From: Sulfurivermis fontis
Lineage (GTDB): Bacteria > Pseudomonadota > Gammaproteobacteria > Thiohalomonadales > Thiohalomonadaceae
Reading direction: 5' to 3'
DNA length: 64,000 nt
NCBI RefSeq assembly: GCF_004001245.1
Contig: NZ_AP018724.1
Location: 62,001-126,000 of the forward strand
Shown piece by piece: positions 17,610-26,043 of the stretch. Position 1 is the stretch's first letter; each line of letters starts with the position of its first letter. The notes under the pieces are model-generated. The model did not search any database and had not been told where the DNA came from. It worked only from the letters and a program-made list of their open reading frames with translations. The position numbers and the translations under genes are program-made.

Positions 17610-17696
17610 GGGATAAACTCACACGGTTTTTCAGGAGCTTAGGACTATTAGTTATTGTTGATTCTAGGCAAAAGTCTGTATTAATCTTAGCGCCAA

Positions 17697-17712
17697 TGTG
17701 AACCGGGTCACA
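17697..17712. promoter_or_regulatory. CRP/Vfr-like palindrome upstream of the msh operon
   Basis: TGTGAACCGGGTCACA has the perfect TGTGA-N6-TCACA symmetry of CRP-family sites, within the longer palindrome AATGTGAACCGGGTCACATT. It ends 38 bp before the mshI start. A possible promoter lies just upstream (TTGTTG at 17655, TATTAA near 17679), which would place the site near or after the transcription start and suggest repression. Both points are inferred. Confidence 0.5.
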
Positions 17713-17750
17713 TTTTCACCCCGGACGCGCGCAACCAAGGAGACAGGGCC

Positions 17751-18737
17751 CTGTTTTCGCTACTAAAACGAAAGAAAAGCGTCAGCGGACTGATAGGGAT
17801 CAGCATCCACAGCGAAGGAATCGGTATCGCCCGCATCACCCGCAGCGGCGCCGATGCACGTCCCCGCGTCGCGCTGTGCGAATTTCACCCGGCAACCGCC
17901 GCCGAACGGTCCGCCGTACTGTCCTCCCTCGCAAGCAAGTACCAGCTCGATGCGGCCGACTGCACCAGCCTGATGGATGCCAGCCAGTGCAGCCTGCTGC
18001 TGGTGGAGGCGCCGGAGGTGGACCCCACCGAGCTGAAGGCGGCCGTGCGTTGGCGCATCAAGGACCTGATCGATTTCCATGTCGACGATGCCGTGCTCGA
18101 CGTCTTCGACATCGAAGGTCAGCGCGGCCGTACCAAGATGATGTATGTGGTGGTGGCGCGCATCACCATCGTCCAGGAGCACATCGATCTGCTGGAAGGT
18201 GCCGACGTGAATCTGCGCATCATCGACATCGCCGAACTGGCGCAGCGCAATATCGCCGCCCTGCTGCCGGAAGATCAGAGCGGTGTCGCCCTGCTCCATC
18301 TCACGCCACGGGGCGGCCTGCTCACGCTCACCCGCCAGGGCAGCCTGTTCCTGGCACGCAATCTGGAGTTCGGCACCGATCAATTGCTGTCGGCATTGCC
18401 TGCATCCACGGAAAGCGAATTCACTCTCGATGACGACGCCGGCCCGGCGCCGGCCCTGCGCCGCCTGATGGATACCATCGTGCTGGAGATCCAGCGGTCG
18501 GTGGACTATTTCGAAAGCCACTTCGGCTTGCCGCCCATCAGCGGCCTGGTCATCGCGCCGCTGGCACAACCGGTACCCGGCCTCGCCGGCTACCTGGGCG
18601 GCAATCTCGGCCTGCCGGTGCGCATGCTGGATCTCAACACCGTGCTGGACTGCGAGCAGACGCTGAGTGACGAGTTGCAGGCGCAATGCCTGCCGGCCAT
18701 CGGCGCCGCCTTGCGCGTGGAAGAGAGGGCGCTGTAA
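17751..18737 (+). CDS. mshI: MSHA biogenesis protein MshI (PilM-like), probable CTG start
   Basis: The frame reads LFSLLKRKKSVSGLIGISIH from CTG 17751, which sits 8 nt after a clear SD (AAGGAG, 17737-17742). No ATG, GTG or TTG in this position fits, and the first in-frame ATG (17973) would remove about 74 conserved residues. The 328-residue product shows the PilM/MshI actin-like pattern (VDPTELKAAVRWRIKDLIDF, GVALLHLTPRGGLLTL, EIQRSVDYFESHF). PilM-type proteins link the cytoplasmic motor to the inner-membrane assembly platform. It overlaps the next start by 1 bp. Confidence 0.82.
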   Translation: MFSLLKRKKSVSGLIGISIHSEGIGIARITRSGADARPRVALCEFHPATAAERSAVLSSLASKYQLDAADCTSLMDASQCSLLLVEAPEVDPTELKAAVRWRIKDLIDFHVDDAVLDVFDIEGQRGRTKMMYVVVARITIVQEHIDLLEGADVNLRIIDIAELAQRNIAALLPEDQSGVALLHLTPRGGLLTLTRQGSLFLARNLEFGTDQLLSALPASTESEFTLDDDAGPAPALRRLMDTIVLEIQRSVDYFESHFGLPPISGLVIAPLAQPVPGLAGYLGGNLGLPVRMLDLNTVLDCEQTLSDELQAQCLPAIGAALRVEERAL

Positions 18738-19339
18738 TGCAGCAGATCAATCTCTACCAGCCCCTCTTCCGCAAGCAGGAAAAGATCTTCTCCGCCAAGA
18801 CCATGCTGCAGGGCGCGGCATTGGTGCTGGTGGGCATGTTGCTTTTTTTCGTCTATGCCGCCTGGCAGACCTACAGCCTGGAAAACCAGGTGGCACAATT
18901 CGTGCGCCAGCGCGATGACGCAGCCAAACGGGTGGCCGATCTGGCGCGCGCCATACCCGAGCGCAGCAAGAACATGGCACTGGAACAGGAAGTCGTGCGC
19001 CTGCGCGCCGATTTGCGTGACAAGCAGCGGGTGGTGGCGCAACTGGCCGATCGTCGCAGCGGCAATACCACCGGCTATGCCGCCCATCTCGAAGGCCTCG
19101 CGCGGCAGCGCCTGCCGCAGCTATGGCTGACCCAGATTGGACTGCGCGGCGGCGGCAGCGTGGTCGAACTGCGCGGCAGCGCCTTCAATCCGGAGCAGGT
19201 GCCGCAATATCTGCAGCGCCTGTCTGCCGAGGCCGCCTTCAACGGTGTCGAGTTCCGCCAGTTCACCCTGAGCCGCGCCGAGAAAACGCCGCAGCAAGTG
19301 GACTTCGTGCTGCTGACCGAGAGGGTGGAAACACGATGA
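18737..19339 (+). CDS. PilN-like MSHA assembly protein
   Basis: A 200-residue protein whose N-terminus MQQINLYQPLFRKQEK is the PilN signature (INLxxP) that docks into the PilM cleft. One membrane helix follows (about residues 28-48), then a coiled coil and a periplasmic ferredoxin-like domain (VVELRGSAFNPEQVPQYL). It starts on the last base of mshI and overlaps mshJ by 4 bp, so it belongs to the same translational unit. It probably forms the inner-membrane alignment complex with MshI, MshJ and MshK. Confidence 0.85.
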   Translation: MQQINLYQPLFRKQEKIFSAKTMLQGAALVLVGMLLFFVYAAWQTYSLENQVAQFVRQRDDAAKRVADLARAIPERSKNMALEQEVVRLRADLRDKQRVVAQLADRRSGNTTGYAAHLEGLARQRLPQLWLTQIGLRGGGSVVELRGSAFNPEQVPQYLQRLSAEAAFNGVEFRQFTLSRAEKTPQQVDFVLLTERVETR

Positions 19340-19992
19340 AGGAACGCCTCGAACAACTGCGCGTGCGCATCGATGCCCTCTCCCTGCGCGAGCGCGGCCT
19401 GCTGTTCCTCAGCTTGATCGCCGTGCTCTACATGCTGGCCCAGCTGATCCTGTTCAGCCCGCTGGAGGCGCAGCAGAAGCGCGCGCTGGAGCGCATCGGC
19501 ACGCTGCAGAAGGAAATCACGGCCTTCGACGAGCAGATGCAGAACATTCTGCGTCGCCAGAGCCAGGACCCCGATGCCGACAATCAGCGCCAGAAGGAGC
19601 AGCTCACGGCACAGATCGAGGCGCTGGACAAGGAGATTGGCGGTGCCGTGCAGGGCCTCATCGCCCCGCAGCAGATGGCGCGTGTGCTGGAGGAGGTGAT
19701 CCGGCGTCAGGCGGGCCTACGGCTGCAGCGCATCGAAAGCCTGCCGGCACGCCCCCTGGTCGAGCCGGTCGAGGGCGAGGCCGCGGTGAATGTCGGCATC
19801 TGGCGTCACGGTGTGCGCCTGGAGTTCACCGGCGACTACAAGAGCACGCTCGCCTACGTGCGCGAACTGCAGACGCTGCCCTGGACGCTGTATTGGGACG
19901 AACTGGAGATCGCCATGGATAAATACCCGCAGGCGCACATCACCATCGTAGTGCATACCCTGAGCCTGAACGAGGGCTGGATCGGTGTCTAG
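19336..19992 (+). CDS. mshJ: MSHA biogenesis protein MshJ (PilO-like)
   Basis: A 218-residue protein with a single membrane helix at about residues 24-43 (LLFLSLIAVLYMLAQLILF), a coiled coil (residues 45-115) and a compact C-terminal domain (GVRLEFTGDYKSTLAYVREL). This is the PilO/MshJ layout. It overlaps its neighbours at both ends. It should pair with the PilN-like protein in the periplasmic alignment subcomplex of the pilus machine. Confidence 0.85.
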   Translation: MKERLEQLRVRIDALSLRERGLLFLSLIAVLYMLAQLILFSPLEAQQKRALERIGTLQKEITAFDEQMQNILRRQSQDPDADNQRQKEQLTAQIEALDKEIGGAVQGLIAPQQMARVLEEVIRRQAGLRLQRIESLPARPLVEPVEGEAAVNVGIWRHGVRLEFTGDYKSTLAYVRELQTLPWTLYWDELEIAMDKYPQAHITIVVHTLSLNEGWIGV

Positions 19993-20320
19993 GACGCGCA
20001 CGCTTCTCCTGTGCCTGTCGTTGCTCCTGCTGGCAGGCAGCGTTGTGGCGCTGGATGACCCCATGCGTCCGCCCGGTCGCGCGGCGGTCAGCACCGCCAT
20101 GGCCTCCGGTGCGGCGCAATTCGTGCTCAGCTCCACCCTGATCGCGCGCGAGCGCCGCAGTGCCGTGATCAATGGCCGCAGCGTCGGCGTGGGCGACCAT
20201 GTCAATGGCGCGCGCGTCATCGAGATCCAGCCCTCGCAGGTGCGCCTGCAGCATCAGGGCCGCCAGCTCACGCTGTCGCTGCTGCCGGTGGCCGTGAAGA
20301 AACCCGTATCCGCCGAGTGA
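19985..20320 (+). CDS. mshK: MSHA biogenesis protein MshK (PilP-like)
   Basis: A 111-residue secreted protein starting at GTG 19985 inside the mshJ 3' end. The signal peptide spans about residues 1-22 (LLLCLSLLLLAGSVVA), followed by DDPMRPPG, typical of MshK. A small beta-domain has the INGRSVGVGDHVNGARVIEI pattern seen in PilP/GspC homology regions. It should bridge the inner-membrane platform to the secretin MshL. Confidence 0.82.
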   Translation: MSRTRTLLLCLSLLLLAGSVVALDDPMRPPGRAAVSTAMASGAAQFVLSSTLIARERRSAVINGRSVGVGDHVNGARVIEIQPSQVRLQHQGRQLTLSLLPVAVKKPVSAE

Positions 20321-20325
20321 TACCC

Positions 20326-22026
20326 ATGACTACAGAATCGAAAGCCATGTTCCGTATGCCACTCTACCTGCTGGTGCTGTTGCTTGCCGGCTGCGCCAGC
20401 CAGGGCACGCCGCCGCGCGGCACGCTGGATGAAATCCATGCCGCATTCAGCGATGACGACACAATGAGCCGCAGCCCGCAAAGGGCCGCACCGCCCGCTG
20501 CGGTGAGTGATGCGCTGTTGCCCGCCATCCAGCTCAATATTCCCGGCGCCGACCTGACGGCAACGGAGCCGCGTTTCGACGTCAAGGTGCGCAATGCCGG
20601 TGCGCGGGATTTCTTCCTCAGTCTGGTGGAAGGCACGGCCTACAACATGATGGTGCATCCCGATGTCAGCGGCCGCATCAGCCTGGACGTGAAGAATGTC
20701 ACCGTGCCGGAAGTGATGGAAATGGTGCGCGACACCTACGGCTATGACTTCGACCGCCGCGGCAACTATTTCCAGGTGCTGCCCAATGTGCTGCGGACGC
20801 GCATCTTTCAGGTGAATTACCTGGACATCAAGCGCAGCGGCAGCAGCAAGATCAGCGCCGGTGCCACGCAGATATCCCGCAGCGGCGGCACCAGCAGTGA
20901 CGGCACCACCACCAGCACCACCAGCACCTCCGAAACCAGCAAGATCACCACCGAATCGCAGTCCAGTTTCTGGCCGGCGCTGGAGGCCACGCTGCGCGTG
21001 ATCGTCGGCAGCGAAAAAGGACGCTCCGTGTCGGTGAACCCGCAGGCCGGCCTGGTCGTGGTGCGCGCCATGCCCGGCGAATTGCGCGCAGTGAAGGATT
21101 ATCTGGACTCGGCCCAACTGGCCACCCAGCGCCAGGTGATCCTGGAGGCGCGCATACTGGAGGTGGAGCTGTCCGACGGCTTCCAGTCCGGTATCAACTG
21201 GTCGTCCCTGACCCGCCACAACGGTGATGTCATGGTGCTCGGCCAGCTCGGCGGCGGCACCGTGTTTGGTGGTACTGGCGTTTCTAATACCGCAGGTTCA
21301 ACGGTGAACATGACCCTGCCGGCGACGCCGATCACCGGCAGCACCATTCCCACCACCGCCTTCGGTGGCGTGTTCACCGCAGCCTTTGCCGGCAACAATT
21401 TCACCGCCTTCATCGAGCTGCTGAAGAGCCAGGGCAATGTGCAGGTGCTGTCCAGCCCGCGCATCTCCACCCTCAACAACCAGAAGGCGGTGATCAAGGT
21501 CGGTGCCGATGAATTCTTCGTCACCGACGTCAACACCAGCACCACCACCACGACGACTACCGCCACCCCCAACGTCAGTGTCGAGCTGACGCCGTTCTTC
21601 TCCGGCGTCACGCTGGACGTGACCCCGCAGATCAGCGAGGAAGGCGACATCATCCTGCACGTGCGTCCGTCGGTGACCGAGGTGCGCGAGCAGATCAAGG
21701 ACGTGACGGTGACCACCACCAGTCTGCGCATGCCGCTGGCCTCGAGCACGGTACGCGAATCGGACAGCATGATTCGGGCCAAGAACGGCCAGATCGTGGT
21801 CATCGGCGGCCTGATGCAGAACAAGACCCGTGACGAGCAGTACTCGGTGCCGCTGCTCGGTGATCTGCCGCTGGTCGGCGGCCTGTTCCGCCACAACCGT
21901 CAGGCCACCAGCAAGAGCGAGCTGGTGATCCTGTTGCGTCCCACGGTGGTGGAGGGCGACGAGCAGTGGTCGCGTGAGGTGCGCCGCGCGTCTGCCGGCT
22001 TCCGCCAGTTTGATCCGCAGCCGTGA
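20326..22026 (+). CDS. mshL: MSHA secretin MshL
   Basis: An outer-membrane secretin of about 566 residues. The lipobox LLLAGCAS follows an N-terminal hydrophobic stretch. The N1-type domain around residues 85-150 includes NMMVHPDVSGRISLDVKNV. The C-terminal secretin domain has QVILEARILEVELSDGFQSG, VLSSPRISTLNNQKAVIKVG and VIGGLMQNKT...VPLLGDLPLVGGLF. A Ser/Thr-rich insert lies near residues 170-210. GTG 20317, ATG 20326 and ATG 20347 are all possible starts; none has a strong SD. The product forms the pilus exit pore. Confidence 0.93.
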   Translation: MTTESKAMFRMPLYLLVLLLAGCASQGTPPRGTLDEIHAAFSDDDTMSRSPQRAAPPAAVSDALLPAIQLNIPGADLTATEPRFDVKVRNAGARDFFLSLVEGTAYNMMVHPDVSGRISLDVKNVTVPEVMEMVRDTYGYDFDRRGNYFQVLPNVLRTRIFQVNYLDIKRSGSSKISAGATQISRSGGTSSDGTTTSTTSTSETSKITTESQSSFWPALEATLRVIVGSEKGRSVSVNPQAGLVVVRAMPGELRAVKDYLDSAQLATQRQVILEARILEVELSDGFQSGINWSSLTRHNGDVMVLGQLGGGTVFGGTGVSNTAGSTVNMTLPATPITGSTIPTTAFGGVFTAAFAGNNFTAFIELLKSQGNVQVLSSPRISTLNNQKAVIKVGADEFFVTDVNTSTTTTTTTATPNVSVELTPFFSGVTLDVTPQISEEGDIILHVRPSVTEVREQIKDVTVTTTSLRMPLASSTVRESDSMIRAKNGQIVVIGGLMQNKTRDEQYSVPLLGDLPLVGGLFRHNRQATSKSELVILLRPTVVEGDEQWSREVRRASAGFRQFDPQP

Positions 22027-22106
22027 TGTGGTGTCGCCTGGAACATAGCTTCTCCGGTCCAGGTGGTGTATCCGCGCCTGCCGACCGCAATGTGTGAGTG
22101 GGCACG

Positions 22107-23042
22107 ATGTATCTGGAGCACTACGGCCTGCGCGAGTTCCCCTTCAGCCTGACGCCGGATACGCAGTATTTTTTCGGTTATGGCCACTACCGCGACGCCC
22201 TCGACACCCTCATGGTGGCCCTGGCGGGCGGCGAGGGTTTCATCAAGGTCACCGGCGAAGTCGGTACCGGTAAGACGTTGCTGTGCCGCAAGCTGCTCAA
22301 TACGCTGGATCGCGGGGCCTTCTATTCCGCCTATATCCCCAATCCGTATCTGACGCCGCCGGCTTTGGGCCTGGCGCTGGCGGAGGAGCTGGGACTGGAG
22401 TTGGCGCGCAACGTCGGTCAGCATCGCGCCATGAAGGAAGTGACGCGTCGATTGATCCAGCTGCATGCCGAAGGCAAACAGGTGGTGTTGCTCATCGACG
22501 AGGCGCAGGCCATGCCGGGTGAAACCCTGGAGGCGCTGCGTCTGCTGACCAATTTGGAAACCGAGAAACGCAAACTGCTGCAGGTGGTACTGTTCGGCCA
22601 GCCCGAACTGGATGAGCGCCTCGATGAGCGGGTCAACCGCCAGCTGCGCCAGCGCATCACCTTTTCCTATCGTCTGGCACCCATCGACCGGCAGGGCATG
22701 GAGGCCTACGTGAATCATCGCCTACTGGTTGCCGGCGCGAAGGGCAATCTGCGCTTTGAGGCCGAAGCCCTCGATGCCCTGCACCAGTTCAGCCGGGGCA
22801 TTCCGCGGCTGGTGAACATCCTCTCGCACAAGGCGCTGCTGGCCGGCTATGGCCAGGGGGTGCGGGATATTTCCAAACGGCATGTGGAAATGGCGGCGCA
22901 GGACACCGAGGATGTACACAAGCATAAGGCTGCGGGCGGCCAGCGCTGGCTGGTGGTGCTGGCGGTGATAGCCATTATCGTGCTTGCCGCCCTTGCCTGG
23001 TGGCTGGGCCAACCCTGGTATGCGGAGTCGCAACAGCCATGA
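22107..23042 (+). CDS. mshM: MSHA biogenesis ATPase MshM (ExeA-like AAA)
   Basis: A 311-residue AAA ATPase. The N-terminus MYLEHYGLREFPFSLTPDT is the ExeA/MshM signature. Walker A is GEVGTGKT, Walker B VVLLIDEAQAM, and QRITFSYRLAPI and SRGIPRLVNILSHKAL follow. A C-terminal membrane helix (about 283-303) places it at the inner membrane. ExeA-type proteins use ATP to help insert or organise the secretin complex. ATG 22107 is preferred over GTG 22098. The stop overlaps the mshN start. Confidence 0.9.
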   Translation: MYLEHYGLREFPFSLTPDTQYFFGYGHYRDALDTLMVALAGGEGFIKVTGEVGTGKTLLCRKLLNTLDRGAFYSAYIPNPYLTPPALGLALAEELGLELARNVGQHRAMKEVTRRLIQLHAEGKQVVLLIDEAQAMPGETLEALRLLTNLETEKRKLLQVVLFGQPELDERLDERVNRQLRQRITFSYRLAPIDRQGMEAYVNHRLLVAGAKGNLRFEAEALDALHQFSRGIPRLVNILSHKALLAGYGQGVRDISKRHVEMAAQDTEDVHKHKAAGGQRWLVVLAVIAIIVLAALAWWLGQPWYAESQQP

Positions 23043-24061
23043 GTCTGATTAACGACATGCTGCGTGACCTGGAGGCCCGCCGTGCCAAGCAGTCGAACAT
23101 CCCGGCCGGTCTGCTGCAGGGCATGGGCACCCCTCCGACGCGCGGTGGCCGTCGCCCCGTACTTGTGGCCCTGGGCGCAATAGCGGTTGTGCTGGCCGCG
23201 ACAGTCATCTGGCTGGCCTGGCAACGCTATGGCGCACCGGCCCGCGTTGCCGCGCCGGTGCCGGCCGTCGTACCGGCTGTGACCGAGCAGGCCGTCGCTG
23301 CGCCGGGCGAGCCGCCGGTGCCTGCCACCGCCGCGGTGCCGTCACCTGTAACAACATCCGCAACACAATCCGTGCCGGCACCGTCGGTCGCTCCGGTCAC
23401 GACCCCGGTACCGGCCGTGCCGGCACCGCGCGCCGCTGCGCCGGCTGCGGCGGCACCGGTGAGGGTGGAAAAGACGGCGCGTGCGCCCACGCCGTCGCAA
23501 CAGGCGGAGATCGATTTTCAGCGTGGCGTGAACGCCTTGCGCAGTGGTAATCATGCGCAGGCCGAGTCGGCCTTCCGCACGGCCTTGTGGCACGATGCCG
23601 GCCATCTGCTGGCGCGCGAAATGCTGGCAGCCATGCTGTTGGGTGCCGGTCGTCTGATCGAGGCGGATGATGTGCTGGAGCAGGGGCGCCGTTTCTTTGC
23701 ACGCAACCCGACTCTCGCCCTGCTGTTGGCGCGCCTGCGCGTGGAACAGGGGCAGACCGGCGCGGCGGTGACCATCCTGGAGCAGAGCCTGCATGCCGCC
23801 ATGACACGCCCCGATTACCTGGCTTTCCTGGCCGCGCTGTATCAGCGCGAACTGCGCTATGAGGAAAGTGTGGAGAGCTACGGCCGGGCGCTGGCGCTGC
23901 AACCGCAGCAGGCGACTTGGTGGGTGGGCATGGGCATTTCACTGGAAAACGCCGGGCGCCGCGCGGATGCCGTCAAGGCCTACGAGCAGGCTGCCGAGGG
24001 CAGCCTGCCGCCGCAGTTGCAGGAGCATGTGCGCAATCGATTGAAGGCCTTGCAACAGTAG
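23039..24061 (+). CDS. mshN: MSHA biogenesis protein MshN (TPR protein)
   Basis: A 340-residue inner-membrane protein starting MSLINDMLRDLEARRAK, the conserved MshN/GspB-like opening. One membrane helix lies at about residues 45-66. A long Ala/Pro/Val linker (about 75-155) probably spans the periplasm, then TPR-like repeats follow from about 160 to the end. The ATG overlaps the mshM TGA. MshN probably works with MshM on secretin assembly. A 242-bp gap with a MITE separates it from mshE. Confidence 0.88.
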   Translation: MSLINDMLRDLEARRAKQSNIPAGLLQGMGTPPTRGGRRPVLVALGAIAVVLAATVIWLAWQRYGAPARVAAPVPAVVPAVTEQAVAAPGEPPVPATAAVPSPVTTSATQSVPAPSVAPVTTPVPAVPAPRAAAPAAAAPVRVEKTARAPTPSQQAEIDFQRGVNALRSGNHAQAESAFRTALWHDAGHLLAREMLAAMLLGAGRLIEADDVLEQGRRFFARNPTLALLLARLRVEQGQTGAAVTILEQSLHAAMTRPDYLAFLAALYQRELRYEESVESYGRALALQPQQATWWVGMGISLENAGRRADAVKAYEQAAEGSLPPQLQEHVRNRLKALQQ

Positions 24062-24090
24062 GAGCCGGGCTCCTCGCGGCGAACAGGCGC
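24059..24090. repeat. REP-like palindrome (GGAGCC type) after mshN
   Basis: TAGGAGCCGGGCTCCTCGCG starts on the mshN stop codon and contains the palindrome GGAGCC-G-GGCTCC, followed by CGGCGAACAGG. Related sequence, in the opposite orientation, lies at 28634-28656 and 41694-41718. Confidence 0.45.
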
Positions 24091-24130
24091 CAGCGCCACG
24101 TTGCCCACGGAGCAGATGCCTACGGACTAA

Positions 24131-24283
24131 GGAAGCTCTGAATAAGTTCAGAGCTTCCGCGGCACAGGGATGTGCCGCCATTTTTCAACGACGATAAGTC
24201 GTTGAAAAATGAAGTCAAGCGAAAATCACACTTTTCGCTTGGCGTGGTCTGAGAAGTCCAGGATGGACATATTCAGACCTTCC
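24131..24283 (+). mobile_element. 153-bp MITE-like element, copy 2
   Basis: The same length and hairpin series as the copy at 1963, with a few substitutions (AAGTCAAGCG instead of AAGCCAAGCG, GGACATATT instead of GGACTTATT). The target duplication is CTAA (24127-24130 and 24284-24287). It lies between mshN and mshE, where its hairpins could reduce read-through from the upstream to the downstream half of the msh locus. Confidence 0.85.
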
Positions 24284-24303
24284 CTAAGATATGTGAGACA
24301 GAG

Positions 24304-26043
24304 ATGATGATCCCGAAAAAGAAAATCCGCATCGGCGACCTGCTGGTCGAGCACAAGATCATCTCGGAAGCACAGTTGCAGAGTGCGCTGGTGGAGCAGA
24401 AGAAGAGCGGCCTCAAGCTGGGGCGCACGCTCATTGCCCTGGGTTATCTGAGCGAAGACCAACTGCTGGAATTCCTGTCGCGCCAGCTGCAGATCCCGCT
24501 CATCGATCTCAAGCACTACAAGTACAAGCCCGATACGGTACGCCTGATCCCGGAAACCCTGGCACGGCGCTACCGTGTCATCGTGCTGGACAATACCCAG
24601 GAGACGGTGCTGGTCGGTATGGCCGATCCCACCGATATCTTCGCCTACGACGAATTGGCGCGCATCCTCAAGAAGCCGCTGCGCGAAGCGGTGGTGCGCG
24701 AGGCCGACCTGCTGCGCACCATCGATCAGGTCTACCGCCGTACCGAGGAGATCAGCTCGCTGGCGGTGGAGTTGTCGGAAGAACTCTCGGAAACCGACTT
24801 CGACCTGGCGACCCTGGCGCAGACCACCGACGTCACCGATGCCCCGGTGGTCAAGCTGTTGCAATCCATTTTTGAAGATGCCGTGCAGGTGGGGGCCTCC
24901 GACATCCACATCGAACCGGATGAAAGCGTGCTGCGTATCCGCCAGCGCATCGACGGTGTGCTGCATGAGCAGGTGATGAAGGAGAAGCGCATCGCCGTGG
25001 CGCTGGTGTCACGCCTCAAGCTGATGTCCGGCCTGGATATCTCGGAGAAGCGCCTGCCGCAGGACGGTCGGTTCAATATCCGTGTCAAGGATCACAATAT
25101 CGATGTGCGTGTTGCCACCATGCCTATCCAGTACGGCGAGTCGGTGGTCATGCGTCTGCTCGATCAGTCCGGCGGCATCCTCGATCTCGATCAGGTCGGC
25201 ATGCCGGCGGACCTCCTGCAACGCTTCCGCCGCAACATACATCGTCCCCATGGTCTGGTGCTGGTGACCGGCCCTACCGGCAGCGGCAAGACCACCACCC
25301 TGTATGCCGCGCTGTCCGAGATCAACTCGGCGGAGAAGAAGATCATCACCGTCGAGGACCCGGTGGAATACCGCCTGCCGCGCGTCAATCAGGTACAGGT
25401 GCATACCAAAATCGGCCTCGGCTTCGCCAGCGTGCTGCGTACTGCCCTGCGTCAAGACCCGGACATCATCCTGGTAGGCGAAATGCGCGATCAGGAGACG
25501 GCCGAGATCGGACTGCGCGCCTCCATCACTGGCCATCTGGTGTTGTCCACCCTGCACACCAACGATGCGCTCAGCACCGCCATCCGCCTCATCGACATGG
25601 GCATCCCCGGTTATATGGTGGCCACCGCTCTGCAGGCGATCATCGCCCAGCGCTTGGTGCGCCGCATCTGCGACGGTTGCACTACAGCCTATACGCCGAC
25701 ACCGCAGGAGATGGCATGGCTGCGTAATCTACTCGGCAGTCAGGTCGATGATCTGCAATTCCGCCATGGCACCGGGTGTCCGCATTGCAACAACACTGGG
25801 TATCACCGCCGTGTCGGTGTCTTCGAGCTGCTGGAACTGGATGAGGCTATGGCCGACGCGCTGCGGCAGAATGATTCCGTCGCCTTCTCCCATGCGGTGA
25901 AGGCGAATCCCGGCTTCCGTTCCCTCACCCTCAATGCCCTGGATTATGCGGTGGCCGGCATTACCACGCTGGAAGAGGTGCTGCGCATCTCCGGTGAGGA
26001 TCAGTTGCTCGAGCAGCGCGAAACCAGGGAGGCAAACGGCTGA
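24304..26043 (+). CDS. mshE: MSHA assembly ATPase MshE (GspE/PilB family)
   Basis: A 579-residue hexameric motor. The N-terminal MshEN-type domain (RIGDLLVEHKIISEAQLQSA, repeated pattern to about residue 130) is the domain known to bind c-di-GMP in MshE relatives. The ATPase core has Walker A GPTGSGKTTT, Asp box GEMRDQET, Walker B ILVGEM and the His-box TLHTNDA. A tetracysteine zinc site is present (CDGC and CPHC). It powers pilus extension. It overlaps mshG by 1 bp. Confidence 0.94.
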   Translation: MMIPKKKIRIGDLLVEHKIISEAQLQSALVEQKKSGLKLGRTLIALGYLSEDQLLEFLSRQLQIPLIDLKHYKYKPDTVRLIPETLARRYRVIVLDNTQETVLVGMADPTDIFAYDELARILKKPLREAVVREADLLRTIDQVYRRTEEISSLAVELSEELSETDFDLATLAQTTDVTDAPVVKLLQSIFEDAVQVGASDIHIEPDESVLRIRQRIDGVLHEQVMKEKRIAVALVSRLKLMSGLDISEKRLPQDGRFNIRVKDHNIDVRVATMPIQYGESVVMRLLDQSGGILDLDQVGMPADLLQRFRRNIHRPHGLVLVTGPTGSGKTTTLYAALSEINSAEKKIITVEDPVEYRLPRVNQVQVHTKIGLGFASVLRTALRQDPDIILVGEMRDQETAEIGLRASITGHLVLSTLHTNDALSTAIRLIDMGIPGYMVATALQAIIAQRLVRRICDGCTTAYTPTPQEMAWLRNLLGSQVDDLQFRHGTGCPHCNNTGYHRRVGVFELLELDEAMADALRQNDSVAFSHAVKANPGFRSLTLNALDYAVAGITTLEEVLRISGEDQLLEQRETREANG

